Source: Anaerolineae bacterium (GTDB lineage Bacteria > Chloroflexota > Anaerolineae > UBA1429). Taken from it: 5,583 nt of DNA. A program made the position numbers and the translations under genes. The stretch lies in the NCBI GenBank assembly GCA_007123335.1, contig SKLG01000083.1:1-5583 (forward strand), given 5' to 3'. Shown in pieces: positions 1 to 5,583 of this stretch (within the stretch, counting starts at the first letter, position 1; every line of letters begins with the position of its first letter). Below the pieces are notes generated by a model that had not been told where the DNA came from, ran no database searches, and saw only the letters and a list, made by a program, of their open reading frames with translations.

Positions 1-833
1 TCCGGAACGTCGACGTGGATGTCCGTGCCACGCTCGGCTGCCAGGGAGGTGAAGTTGCCGGCCACCCACCGGGCGATCTCCGCGACGTCCGTGGGCTGCG
101 GCTCGACGGGCAGCCCCCCGGCCTCGAGTGCGGCCACCTGGAGCAGGTCGTTGACCTTGGCCAGCAGCACGCGCGCGTTGTCCTCGACCCGGCTGGCTTC
201 CTCGCGCAAGGAACCGGGCTCGAGCTGCTGCTCGAGCGTCCTCGCGCGGCCCAGGATCAGTGTCAAGGGCGTGCGCAGCTCGTGACTGACGTTCGCGAAC
301 AGCTGGTCCTTGGCCTCTCGTGCCCGCTTCTTCTCCTCGATGTCACGGCCTTCGAGGACCAGGAAGGCCACCCGCCCCTGTGAGTCGTGGACCGGCCGGG
401 CCGAGAAGTCGATCGCGACCGTCGCGGTGCCGTGGGCGCCGGCGTAGACGTCCATGTCGTAGCGGACCAGCTCCCCCGACGCGACGGCCTGCTCGATGGC
501 CTCGCGCAGGCCGCGCTGCGTCTCCTCGGACACCGTGAACCAGTGGCCTTCCCACACCGGCTTGCCGATGACGTCTCGACGCTCGATACCGCCACCGTCC
601 AGCGCGGTCTGATTGGCCTCCAGCAACGTGCCGTCGAGGTCGGCAAGGCCGGTGAACTGGAACATGTGGTTGAGGATCACCCGGGCCTTGAGGCCGCGGA
701 TCTCGTCGTTGCTGTCTGCATCGTCCGCCGAGTCGATCAGGCCTCGCAGGAGGTCGATCTCCTCGGCCGCGACAGCCCGCGCCTCGGAAGAGGAAGATGG
801 GTGCAATCTCATCACTTCGCCGTGGTTCTCCAT
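1..833 (-). CDS. PAS domain sensor histidine kinase, N-terminal part (cut by left edge)
   Basis: This is the front part of a sensor kinase that would autophosphorylate on a histidine and pass the phosphate to a response regulator. The frame is open from an ATG at 833 to the left edge, giving 277 visible residues. Residues about 52-165 look like a PAS sensing domain (LADLDGTLLEANQTAL; later FLVLEGRDIEEKKRARE, the usual PAS-to-kinase linker). The HisKA H-box NVSHELRTPLTLILG follows, with His184 the predicted phospho-acceptor, and then the second dimerisation helix (NDLLQVAALEAGGL). The ATP-binding catalytic domain lies beyond the edge. No membrane segment or signal peptide is visible, so it is probably cytosolic. 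The start could instead be the in-frame ATG at 812 (Met8); the GGGGG just before 833 is close for a ribosome site. Codon third positions are mostly G/C. The stimulus and partner regulator cannot be seen. Confidence 0.93.
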   Translation of the reverse strand, partial: MENHGEVMRLHPSSSSEARAVAAEEIDLLRGLIDSADDADSNDEIRGLKARVILNHMFQFTGLADLDGTLLEANQTALDGGGIERRDVIGKPVWEGHWFTVSEETQRGLREAIEQAVASGELVRYDMDVYAGAHGTATVAIDFSARPVHDSQGRVAFLVLEGRDIEEKKRAREAKDQLFANVSHELRTPLTLILGRARTLEQQLEPGSLREEASRVEDNARVLLAKVNDLLQVAALEAGGLPVEPQPTDVAEIARWVAGNFTSLAAERGTDIHVDVP

Positions 834-995
834 CCCCCTGGCCCTGAGGTTGCCATATTGCGGTCGGTTTCGCGGGCGATCCCGACCATGGGGGTGGGTC
901 GGCAGTCGCGCGCGGGCCTCCTGGCCCTGTCGTCGGGCGCTCGGCGTGTGGAGAATCGGACCGAGGGCCTCAGCGTTGGGCGTCGAAGGTTTCCG

Positions 996-1286
996 ATGGA
1001 GGACTCGAATGCTCTCGAGCAGGTTGGCGCGGGGTCCTTCGAGCTCGCTCCGGTGCACTCCCGGCCCGGCCGATCCCCGACAGCGCGTCCCTCCGAGGCC
1101 TCGCTGCGGACACTGCGCGACCTGCTTCGGGATGCGGGGTTCACCGCCGACCCGCAAGCGGTCTGCACCCGGATAAAGAGGGAGCCCCACCTACTGTCCA
1201 TCTCGTTCGCTAACCATTTATTTTATGCGACAGCTCCTATCTGTCAAAATCGGACATCAGCAGCGAACGCCAGCGCATCCAGTTGA
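996..1286 (+). CDS. Possible small hypothetical protein, perhaps a truncated gene
   Basis: A 96-residue frame starts at ATG 996, preceded by GAAGG at 985-989 with a 6-base spacing, which is a reasonable ribosome site. It is divergent from the kinase. Up to about residue 68 it has the G/C third-position bias of a real high-GC gene and a plausible amphipathic helix (EASLRTLRDLLRDAGFT, about residues 34-50). After about 1200 both codon bias and composition collapse, and the tail (SFANHLFYATAPICQNRTSA) does not look like the same protein. I do not recognise a family. It may be the remaining 5' part of a longer actinobacterial-type gene broken at the composition boundary, or a chance frame in GC-rich DNA. 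Confidence 0.3.
   Translation: MEDSNALEQVGAGSFELAPVHSRPGRSPTARPSEASLRTLRDLLRDAGFTADPQAVCTRIKREPHLLSISFANHLFYATAPICQNRTSAANASASS
1229..1256. repeat. Alternating GACAG/CTGTC half-sites, possible operator
   Basis: GACAG (1229-1233) and CTGTC (1241-1245) form an inverted pair with a 7-base spacer. TGTC (1242-1245) and GACA (1253-1256) form a second pair, also with a 7-base spacer. Another CTGTC lies at 1194-1198. The regular 12-base step and the position upstream of the oxidoreductase suit a regulator-binding site, but the arms are short and could be chance. Confidence 0.25.
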
Positions 1287-1311
1287 CAGCGTACTCCATC
1301 CGCATTAGCCT
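1283..1311 (+). promoter_or_regulatory. Weak sigma-70-like promoter candidate for the oxidoreductase
   Basis: A perfect TTGACA (-35) lies at 1283-1288. Seventeen bases later, TAGCCT at 1306-1311 matches only three of six positions of the TATAAT -10 box. The pair sits 67 bases before the ATG at 1378, a sensible distance. Spacing and the -35 box support it; the poor -10 box makes it doubtful. Confidence 0.25.
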
Positions 1312-1363
1312 TCCAACGTAGACCCGTCTCGAGCGCCTGCTATCGCGACGTTATCGCGTTCCC

Positions 1364-1373
1364 AAGGAGGTGA
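1364..1373 (+). promoter_or_regulatory. Strong Shine-Dalgarno site of the oxidoreductase gene
   Basis: AAGGAGGTGA is an almost complete match to the anti-Shine-Dalgarno end of 16S rRNA. The GGAGG core ends 7 bases before the ATG at 1378, which fixes that start and predicts efficient translation. Confidence 0.85.
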
Positions 1374-1377
1374 CCCT

Positions 1378-2754
1378 ATGCGTGTTGCCATTGTTGGAGC
1401 CGGCCCGGCCGGAATGTTCGCCGCCTATGAACTCGCCCGTGAGGGAATCGAGGTCGTCATCGTCGATATGGGCAAGGCTGTCGCGCAGCGTCAACGGAAG
1501 GATGGCTTTGATCTGCTGCATGGCGTAGGTGGAGCGGGCACCTTCTCCGACGGCAAGATCAACTTTCACACCCAGGTAGGTGGCGACTTGTACACCTTTA
1601 TGGATGCCGCCGACGCCTGGGAGTTGGTGGATCATATCGAGGCTATCTTTGCCAGCTATGGCGTGGAGGTCATAGCCACCGAAGATGAGGCGACCCACGA
1701 TCTGGAAAAGCGCGCAGCCAAGGCCGGCGTGCGCTTTTTGCCCATTCGCCAGGCGCACATCGGCTCGGACCGGCTGATCGAGATGATCGAGTGTTTCGCG
1801 CAGGATTTGCGCGACCTGGGCGTCGAGTTTCAGCTCGAGACGCGGGTCGATGACGTCCTCATCGAGGGCGGTCATGCGGTGGGGCTATTGACCCGTCCCA
1901 CACAGGGGGACGGGGAGCCCATACGCATTCCCGCCGACGCCGTCATTCTCGCCCCTGGTCGGGTAGGCAGCGGCTGGATGGGTGAGATCGCCCAGCGCCA
2001 CGATCTCACCATCGCGTATAATCCCATTGACCTGGGCGTGCGCGTCGAAGTGCCGGCCATCATTATGGAAGATGTCATCGCCATCTCTTACGACCCCAAG
2101 TTCTATGTGCGCACCCCTACCTACGACGACCGCGTGCGCACCTTTTGCGTCTCGCCCCACGGCTTTGTGGTTCAAGAGTTCTATCCGGAAGAGAACGCCG
2201 TGGGCGTGAACGGCCACTCGCTCAAGGGGCGCCAGTCGCAGAACACCAACTTTGCGCTGTTGACCAGCGTCAACCTCACCGAGCCCATCGAGAGCACCAC
2301 GGCCTATGGCATGTCCGTCGCCCAAATGGCCACCACCATCGGCGGAAGGCGGCCAATCCTGCAAAGCATGGGCGACCTGCGCAGACGCCGGCGCTCAACA
2401 TGGGGCCGCCTGCAAAAGAGCCCCACCGACGTGGTGCCCACCCTGCGCGACGTGACCCCCGGCGACATCACTATGGCCCTGCCGGGGCGGGTGGTCACGA
2501 ATCTGCTGGAGGCGCTAGAGATGCTGGCGCGGGTCATCCCCGGGCTGGACAGCGACCGCACCCTACTCTATGCGCTAGAGCTCAAGCGCTACGCCACCAA
2601 ACCCGAGACCGATCGCCACTTGCAAACCGAGATCCCCGGGCTTTATGTAGCCGGCGACGGCGCCGGCGTGGCGCGAGGTATCGGTGGGGCGGCGGCCACC
2701 GGCGAGATTGCAGCGCGGGGCATCCTCGCGGCGAGACAGGACGCGGAGAAATAG
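1378..2754 (+). CDS. FAD-dependent oxidoreductase, COG2509-like
   Basis: This 458-residue protein is a predicted cytosolic FAD-binding dehydrogenase whose substrate is unknown. The N-terminus is a Rossmann FAD fold: VAIVGAGPAGMFAA (GxGxxG at residues 7-12) ending in the acidic VIVD (Asp30), which would hold the FAD ribose. GVGGAGTFSDGKI at about 49-61 is, from family knowledge, a hallmark of the uncharacterised COG2509 dehydrogenases. A mid-protein nucleotide-fold strand reads AVILAPGRVGSGWM (about 188-201), and the C-terminus carries the flavin-contacting GLYVAGDGAGVARGIGGAAA followed by TGEIAARGIL (about 421-450). The length is normal and the frame is intact. The start is fixed by the strong ribosome site at 1364-1373. 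The DUF262 gene follows 84 bases downstream on the same strand, so cotranscription is possible, but I see no functional link. It is less likely to be a thiazole-synthesis or geranylgeranyl-reductase-type flavoprotein, because those lack the GTFSDGK segment. Confidence 0.9.
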   Translation: MRVAIVGAGPAGMFAAYELAREGIEVVIVDMGKAVAQRQRKDGFDLLHGVGGAGTFSDGKINFHTQVGGDLYTFMDAADAWELVDHIEAIFASYGVEVIATEDEATHDLEKRAAKAGVRFLPIRQAHIGSDRLIEMIECFAQDLRDLGVEFQLETRVDDVLIEGGHAVGLLTRPTQGDGEPIRIPADAVILAPGRVGSGWMGEIAQRHDLTIAYNPIDLGVRVEVPAIIMEDVIAISYDPKFYVRTPTYDDRVRTFCVSPHGFVVQEFYPEENAVGVNGHSLKGRQSQNTNFALLTSVNLTEPIESTTAYGMSVAQMATTIGGRRPILQSMGDLRRRRRSTWGRLQKSPTDVVPTLRDVTPGDITMALPGRVVTNLLEALEMLARVIPGLDSDRTLLYALELKRYATKPETDRHLQTEIPGLYVAGDGAGVARGIGGAAATGEIAARGILAARQDAEK

Positions 2755-2838
2755 GCAAAGAGGTCAAGCCTTCCAGAAAAGATCGAGAGTGCCGATGTTT
2801 TCTCTCTTCATCAAACCAGCATCATCGAGGATAATACC

Positions 2839-5004
2839 ATGAGTCATGAGACATCGACGATCATGTCCGCAATGCGACGCATTCGTGATGGCGAATTGCT
2901 CCTCCCGGCCATCCAACGCGATTTCGTCTGGGCATCCGACCGGATCTATGCGCTACTGGATTCCATCATGCGCAGTTATCCCTTTGGCACACTCCTCTTC
3001 TGGAACACCAAACAACGCCTTCAGTATCGACGTTTTGTCGAACAATGGGAAGAAGGCTTTCGCCCCACTTTTGAGATCAAGCAGCAGGGCCATCGCTCGA
3101 CCCTGGTCTTGGATGGGCAGCAACGCCTACAGTCTCTTTACCTGAGCACATTGGGCACCTATGATCACGGCACTATGCATTTGGACCTGCTCAGCGGCGT
3201 TCGCCCTCAGGATAGCTCGGAGCCCATGTATCGCTTCGAGTTCCTGCCGGCGGCTGAGGCGGCGAGGCGCAACGAGGCCGCCCATTCTCAGCAACTATGG
3301 GTGGCGCTGCCCGACATCGTCGGCATCCGCGAGCCTGATCTGCTAACCGCTCGGGCACACGGCTACCAGATGCAAGCCGGTGTAGGTCCTGACAGCGAGG
3401 TCGGGCAGAGACTCTCCCGCAACCTCACCCGCGTCTATTGGCGCTTTAACGCGCAACCTGTACTGAACCACTTTACGGTGGATAAGGAGTATGGCGACGA
3501 TGGGCTCATCACCAGCCTCGACGAAATCCTAGAGATCTTTGTGCGGGTCAATTCGGGCGGTGAGGTGCTGTCGCGGTCGGATCTCATGTTCTCCCTCATC
3601 CAACTGAACTGGGAGGGGGCCGCGGATGCCATTGCCGATCTCTGCGAAGAACTGAATGCCAAGGCAAATTTGCGCTTTGACAAAGATTTTGTCCTGCGCT
3701 GTGCCCTCGTATGCACTGGTCGTGGGGCGCGCTATGATGTGAACAAGCTGCGTGATAAGGAGACCATCGAGGCCATCCAGCAAGCCTTTCCGGACATCGC
3801 TCGGGCCATCGTAGCTATCGTCGATATGTGTATCAATACCGCCAAGCTCCAGGACGATCGCATTCTCCGTGCTTACAATACCCTGATTCCCTTCATCTAC
3901 TTTGCCTATCTGCAGCCGGGTCAGCAGCTACGGAGCGAGGGAATGCTCATGGCCATGAATCAGTCCCTTTACCTGTCGCTCATGACCCGCGTCTTTAGCC
4001 GTTATGCCGACAGCCGTATTGACCAGGCTGTGCGCGGAGTTCTGGCCGTCGCTCACCAACAACAGCCAGGGATCTTTCCGCTGCGAGAGCTCAAACGCTT
4101 TGTCGGCGAGAGAGAGGGCCACTCAGAGGTGGACGACTGGTTGCTACAGAACAACATCCCTCTTTTGATGAACATCCTAGAGGGAGGCAGCCAGTTGCCG
4201 GAGGGTCAGCGACGCTACCGACCCGAGTACGATCACATCTTTCCTCAGCAGGCATTGCGTTCGCAGGGCGTGGCGGAGGACAAGATCAACCACTATGCCA
4301 ATTTCCGCCTCGTCAGCAAGTTACAGAATATCTGGAAGACGAACCAAGACCCCGAACCCTATTTTGCCGGCCAGCCCGAGGTCATGGCGCGCTATTTGAT
4401 ACCCGCTGATCTGCTGAACTATGACCGCTATGACGACTTTTTGGCCGCACGACGCGAGATGATTTGGCAGCGCGTGAACGAGTTCTTGGGAATCAGCGAG
4501 GAACAAGAGCCTATGGCAGGAAAAGCCCCAGAAGCGCCTGAGCAGGCAGAGTCAGAGGTGGTTGGCGTGCCGTCGTCAGCGGAATCGGCGAAACCAGCAC
4601 CTGCCCCAGCCAGCTCTGGGAGACAACATGAACCCAGGACCATAGAAGCGGTAAGGGCGCGTGCTATCGCGAACGGCACCGGTCCCGCCTTTGACGCGAT
4701 CCTGGAGACGGCGCAGGAGCTTGGCCTGCATCCAAGGCCGTACGTGAATTATATGGTCTATGTTCCGCCCCAGGACCGTCGCAGGGTCCTGTTTAACATA
4801 CCCGTCAGACGAGGAGGGGATGGCCGGATCTACGGTTGGGCACATGCAGGCAACTTTGAGCACTGGTGCCAAATACCTGCCCAGAGGTTACATGAAGTGT
4901 TGGGTGCCACTGAGCATGGGGTAATACCCATAGCGCCGGAGGAGGTTGATTCCTTCTGTCAACGCCTACGGCAACTCTTCAGGTCGGAGGAGGAAAGCTC
5001 ATGA
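2839..5004 (+). CDS. DUF262/DUF1524 GmrSD-type restriction protein with extra C-terminal domain
   Basis: This 721-residue protein is a predicted nucleotide-dependent DNA endonuclease, probably for anti-phage defence. Residues about 5-245 form a DUF262 (ParB/Srx-like NTPase) domain: LLPAIQRDFVW (21-31), YPFGTLLFW (47-55), the catalytic-type VLDGQQRLQSLY (90-101) and FVRVNSGGEVLSRSDLM (234-250). A helical middle part leads to a DUF1524-like His-Me/HNH nuclease: YDHIFPQQAL (464-473, His466 the candidate catalytic His) and NFRLVSKLQNIWKTNQDPEPYF (488-509 region, Asn488, Asn497 and Lys500). Known relatives with this pairing are GmrSD, BrxU and SspE. A charged Pro/Ala-rich linker (about 553-598) then joins a domain I do not recognise (about 600-715: AFDAILETAQELGL, VYVPPQDRRRVLFNIPV, IYGWAHAGNFEHW). 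The start at 2839 has GAGG at 2827-2830. GC looks lower than in both neighbouring genes, which fits mobility. Nuclease activity and target are inferred. Confidence 0.92.
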   Translation: MSHETSTIMSAMRRIRDGELLLPAIQRDFVWASDRIYALLDSIMRSYPFGTLLFWNTKQRLQYRRFVEQWEEGFRPTFEIKQQGHRSTLVLDGQQRLQSLYLSTLGTYDHGTMHLDLLSGVRPQDSSEPMYRFEFLPAAEAARRNEAAHSQQLWVALPDIVGIREPDLLTARAHGYQMQAGVGPDSEVGQRLSRNLTRVYWRFNAQPVLNHFTVDKEYGDDGLITSLDEILEIFVRVNSGGEVLSRSDLMFSLIQLNWEGAADAIADLCEELNAKANLRFDKDFVLRCALVCTGRGARYDVNKLRDKETIEAIQQAFPDIARAIVAIVDMCINTAKLQDDRILRAYNTLIPFIYFAYLQPGQQLRSEGMLMAMNQSLYLSLMTRVFSRYADSRIDQAVRGVLAVAHQQQPGIFPLRELKRFVGEREGHSEVDDWLLQNNIPLLMNILEGGSQLPEGQRRYRPEYDHIFPQQALRSQGVAEDKINHYANFRLVSKLQNIWKTNQDPEPYFAGQPEVMARYLIPADLLNYDRYDDFLAARREMIWQRVNEFLGISEEQEPMAGKAPEAPEQAESEVVGVPSSAESAKPAPAPASSGRQHEPRTIEAVRARAIANGTGPAFDAILETAQELGLHPRPYVNYMVYVPPQDRRRVLFNIPVRRGGDGRIYGWAHAGNFEHWCQIPAQRLHEVLGATEHGVIPIAPEEVDSFCQRLRQLFRSEEESS

Positions 5005-5024
5005 CCGGGCTCCAGCCTGCCTAG
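5001..5024 (+). other. Seven-codon ORF overlapping the DUF262 stop, possible gene remnant
   Basis: The DUF262 stop TGA (5002-5004) overlaps an ATG at 5001 in the ATGA arrangement typical of coupled operon genes. GGAGGAGGAA at 4985-4994 stands 6 bases before it as a good Shine-Dalgarno sequence. The frame reads only M-T-G-L-Q-P-A before TAG at 5022-5024. It may be the stub of a lost downstream partner gene, or chance, since the GAGGAGGAA also encodes the Glu-rich end of the upstream protein. Confidence 0.2.
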
Positions 5025-5583
5025 CTCAACTTTGCAGCGGCGGGCATCACTTGCGCGATGCCCGCCGCTGGCCGAAAACGCACGGTATAAGTCCACAGAT
5101 TGCCCTCCAACGCCTCCACCACGAATCCAGCGTCGAGGCCACGGCGAATCGTCGTCATCGCCAGCGGATAATCGGGGTCGGGCAGGAACTCGGTCACCGC
5201 CAGCACGCCCTCTGGTTGGAGCACGCGGTGGATTTCACCCAGCGCTCTGGCTTGATCGGGTATCTCGGGCAGTGCCGTGACCAGCATGACCAGGTCAAAC
5301 GCATCGTCGGGGAAGGGCAGATCCTCCGCGTCGCCAAGCATCGTGGTGACATTGACGATATCGGCGTTCTCAGCTCGGCGCAGCTTGGCGATGAGTTGAT
5401 CCAACATCCCCTGTTGTACATCAAATGCCACGACCTCGCCGCGCGGCCCCACTGTCCTCGCGGCCAGCACCGTATAAGCGCCGCTGCCACAGCCAATCTC
5501 CAGAACGCGCATGCCAGGACGCAGCCCGCTTCGGGCGATAACCCGTTCCGGCGGCTGCATCCACCGGCGTATGCCGCTATCCA
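5021..5583 (-). CDS. Class I SAM-dependent methyltransferase, C-terminal part (cut by right edge)
   Basis: The frame is open from the right edge to TAG at 5021-5023, giving 186 visible residues. It moves a methyl group from S-adenosylmethionine to an unknown substrate. Visible motifs: VLEIGCGSG (visible residues 26-34, SAM-binding motif I), VVAFD (Asp54, expected to hold the ribose), GDAEDLPFPDDAFDLV (83-98, adenine-side motif and motif II), and EIHRVLQPEGVLAVTEF (116-132, motif III), the Methyltransf_11/UbiE-like pattern. The Met at 5560 is probably not the start, because the frame continues upstream (DSGIRRW) and this family normally has the RRW-QPPERVI-SGLRPGM segment inside the protein. 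The last ~15 residues (AGIAQVMPAAAKLS) are encoded across a strong inverted repeat and look like an added tail. It converges on the DUF262 gene with only 16 bases between the stops. Confidence 0.9.
   Translation of the reverse strand, partial: DSGIRRWMQPPERVIARSGLRPGMRVLEIGCGSGAYTVLAARTVGPRGEVVAFDVQQGMLDQLIAKLRRAENADIVNVTTMLGDAEDLPFPDDAFDLVMLVTALPEIPDQARALGEIHRVLQPEGVLAVTEFLPDPDYPLAMTTIRRGLDAGFVVEALEGNLWTYTVRFRPAAGIAQVMPAAAKLS
5035..5070. repeat. Perfect 14-bp inverted repeat, possible bidirectional terminator
   Basis: CAGCGGCGGGCATC (5035-5048) is exactly complementary to GATGCCCGCCGCTG (5057-5070) around an 8-base loop, a GC-rich and very stable hairpin. It begins 30 bases after the DUF262 stop, where a terminator for that transcript would be expected, yet it lies inside the 3' end of the convergent methyltransferase gene. 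Neither strand has a U-tract after the stem, so it is not a classical intrinsic terminator. It may act as a U-less terminator, an RNA-stabilising 3' end, or a dispersed palindromic repeat. Confidence 0.6.

Larger units (their letters stand above)
834..1377. other. Spacer between divergent genes, with no secure gene
   Basis: This 544-base stretch separates the minus-strand kinase from the plus-strand oxidoreductase. Positions 834-995 are GC-rich and must contain the kinase 5' region, but I see no convincing -35/-10 pair there. Positions 996-1286 hold a doubtful small ORF, listed separately. Around 1200 the sequence turns AT-rich (taaccatttattttatgcga at 1211-1230), and 1283-1373 carries the likely expression signals of the oxidoreductase. 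No tRNA, CRISPR or insertion-sequence end is recognisable. Confidence 0.6.

Noticed and set aside
812..1201. Minus-strand 129-residue frame whose stop overlaps the kinase Met8 codon
   Set aside because: It is Arg/Ser/Pro-rich with no family-like pattern, as expected of a shadow frame in GC-rich DNA, and it overlaps the small divergent ORF.
387..1286. Long plus-strand open frame of 299 residues
   Set aside because: Its first 200 codons are antisense to the kinase, which has clear PAS and H-box motifs; only the part from ATG 996 is worth considering.
1885..2364. Minus-strand 159-residue frame inside the oxidoreductase
   Set aside because: It is fully antisense to a gene with conserved FAD-binding motifs, and its own translation shows no recognisable domain.
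2511..2580. GCGCTAGAG occurring twice about 60 bases apart
   Set aside because: Both copies encode Ala-Leu-Glu in frame inside the oxidoreductase and are explained by codon use.
2776..2810. AGAAAA/TTTTCT pair as a terminator after the oxidoreductase
   Set aside because: The six-base AT-only stem with a long loop would be too weak, and no GC-rich stem precedes a U-tract.
2145..2834. Plus-strand 229-residue frame overlapping the oxidoreductase 3' half
   Set aside because: It is out-of-frame translation of the oxidoreductase, rich in Arg, His and Pro; the GDGAGVARGIGG motif is in the other frame.
2829..2836. GGATAATA as a -10 box before the DUF262 gene
   Set aside because: It lies within the ribosome-site-to-start interval, so transcription would begin inside the coding sequence, and no suitable -35 box was found.

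Overview
The window holds four clear protein-coding genes, two of them cut by the window edges, and one doubtful small ORF. The first ~1.2 kb is very GC-rich (hand-counted 60-base lines give about 63 to 80% GC) with strong G/C third-position bias, and it encodes a PAS-type sensor histidine kinase, which suggests a high-GC actinobacterium-like genome. From ~1.2 kb on the character changes: an AT-rich patch (about 42% GC in 1201-1260), then genes near 63% GC (oxidoreductase, methyltransferase) and near 52-53% GC (DUF262 gene). The host is therefore uncertain. Either a transferred block sits beside a GC-rich segment, or the sequence joins two sources.

Layout: (1) 1-833, minus strand, the N-terminal part of a PAS + HisKA histidine kinase running off the left edge. 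(2) 834-1377, a spacer with a possible small divergent ORF (996-1286), an AT-rich patch with alternating GACAG/CTGTC half-sites, a weak promoter candidate and a near-consensus ribosome binding site. (3) 1378-2754, plus strand, a COG2509-like FAD-dependent oxidoreductase. (4) 2839-5004, plus strand, a 721-residue DUF262/DUF1524 protein of the GmrSD/SspE/BrxU restriction type with an additional C-terminal domain I do not recognise. (5) 5021-5583, minus strand, the C-terminal part of a class I SAM-dependent methyltransferase running off the right edge and converging on gene 4. A perfect 14-bp inverted repeat lies in the convergent zone.

The oxidoreductase and DUF262 genes lie on the same strand with 84 bp between them and could be cotranscribed, but no known pathway links them. 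The DUF262 protein is the best candidate for an interesting system: a single-chain predicted nucleotide-dependent nuclease, probably anti-phage, with a linker and extra domain that may be a sensor or target-recognition module. The kinase and methyltransferase look like ordinary neighbours.
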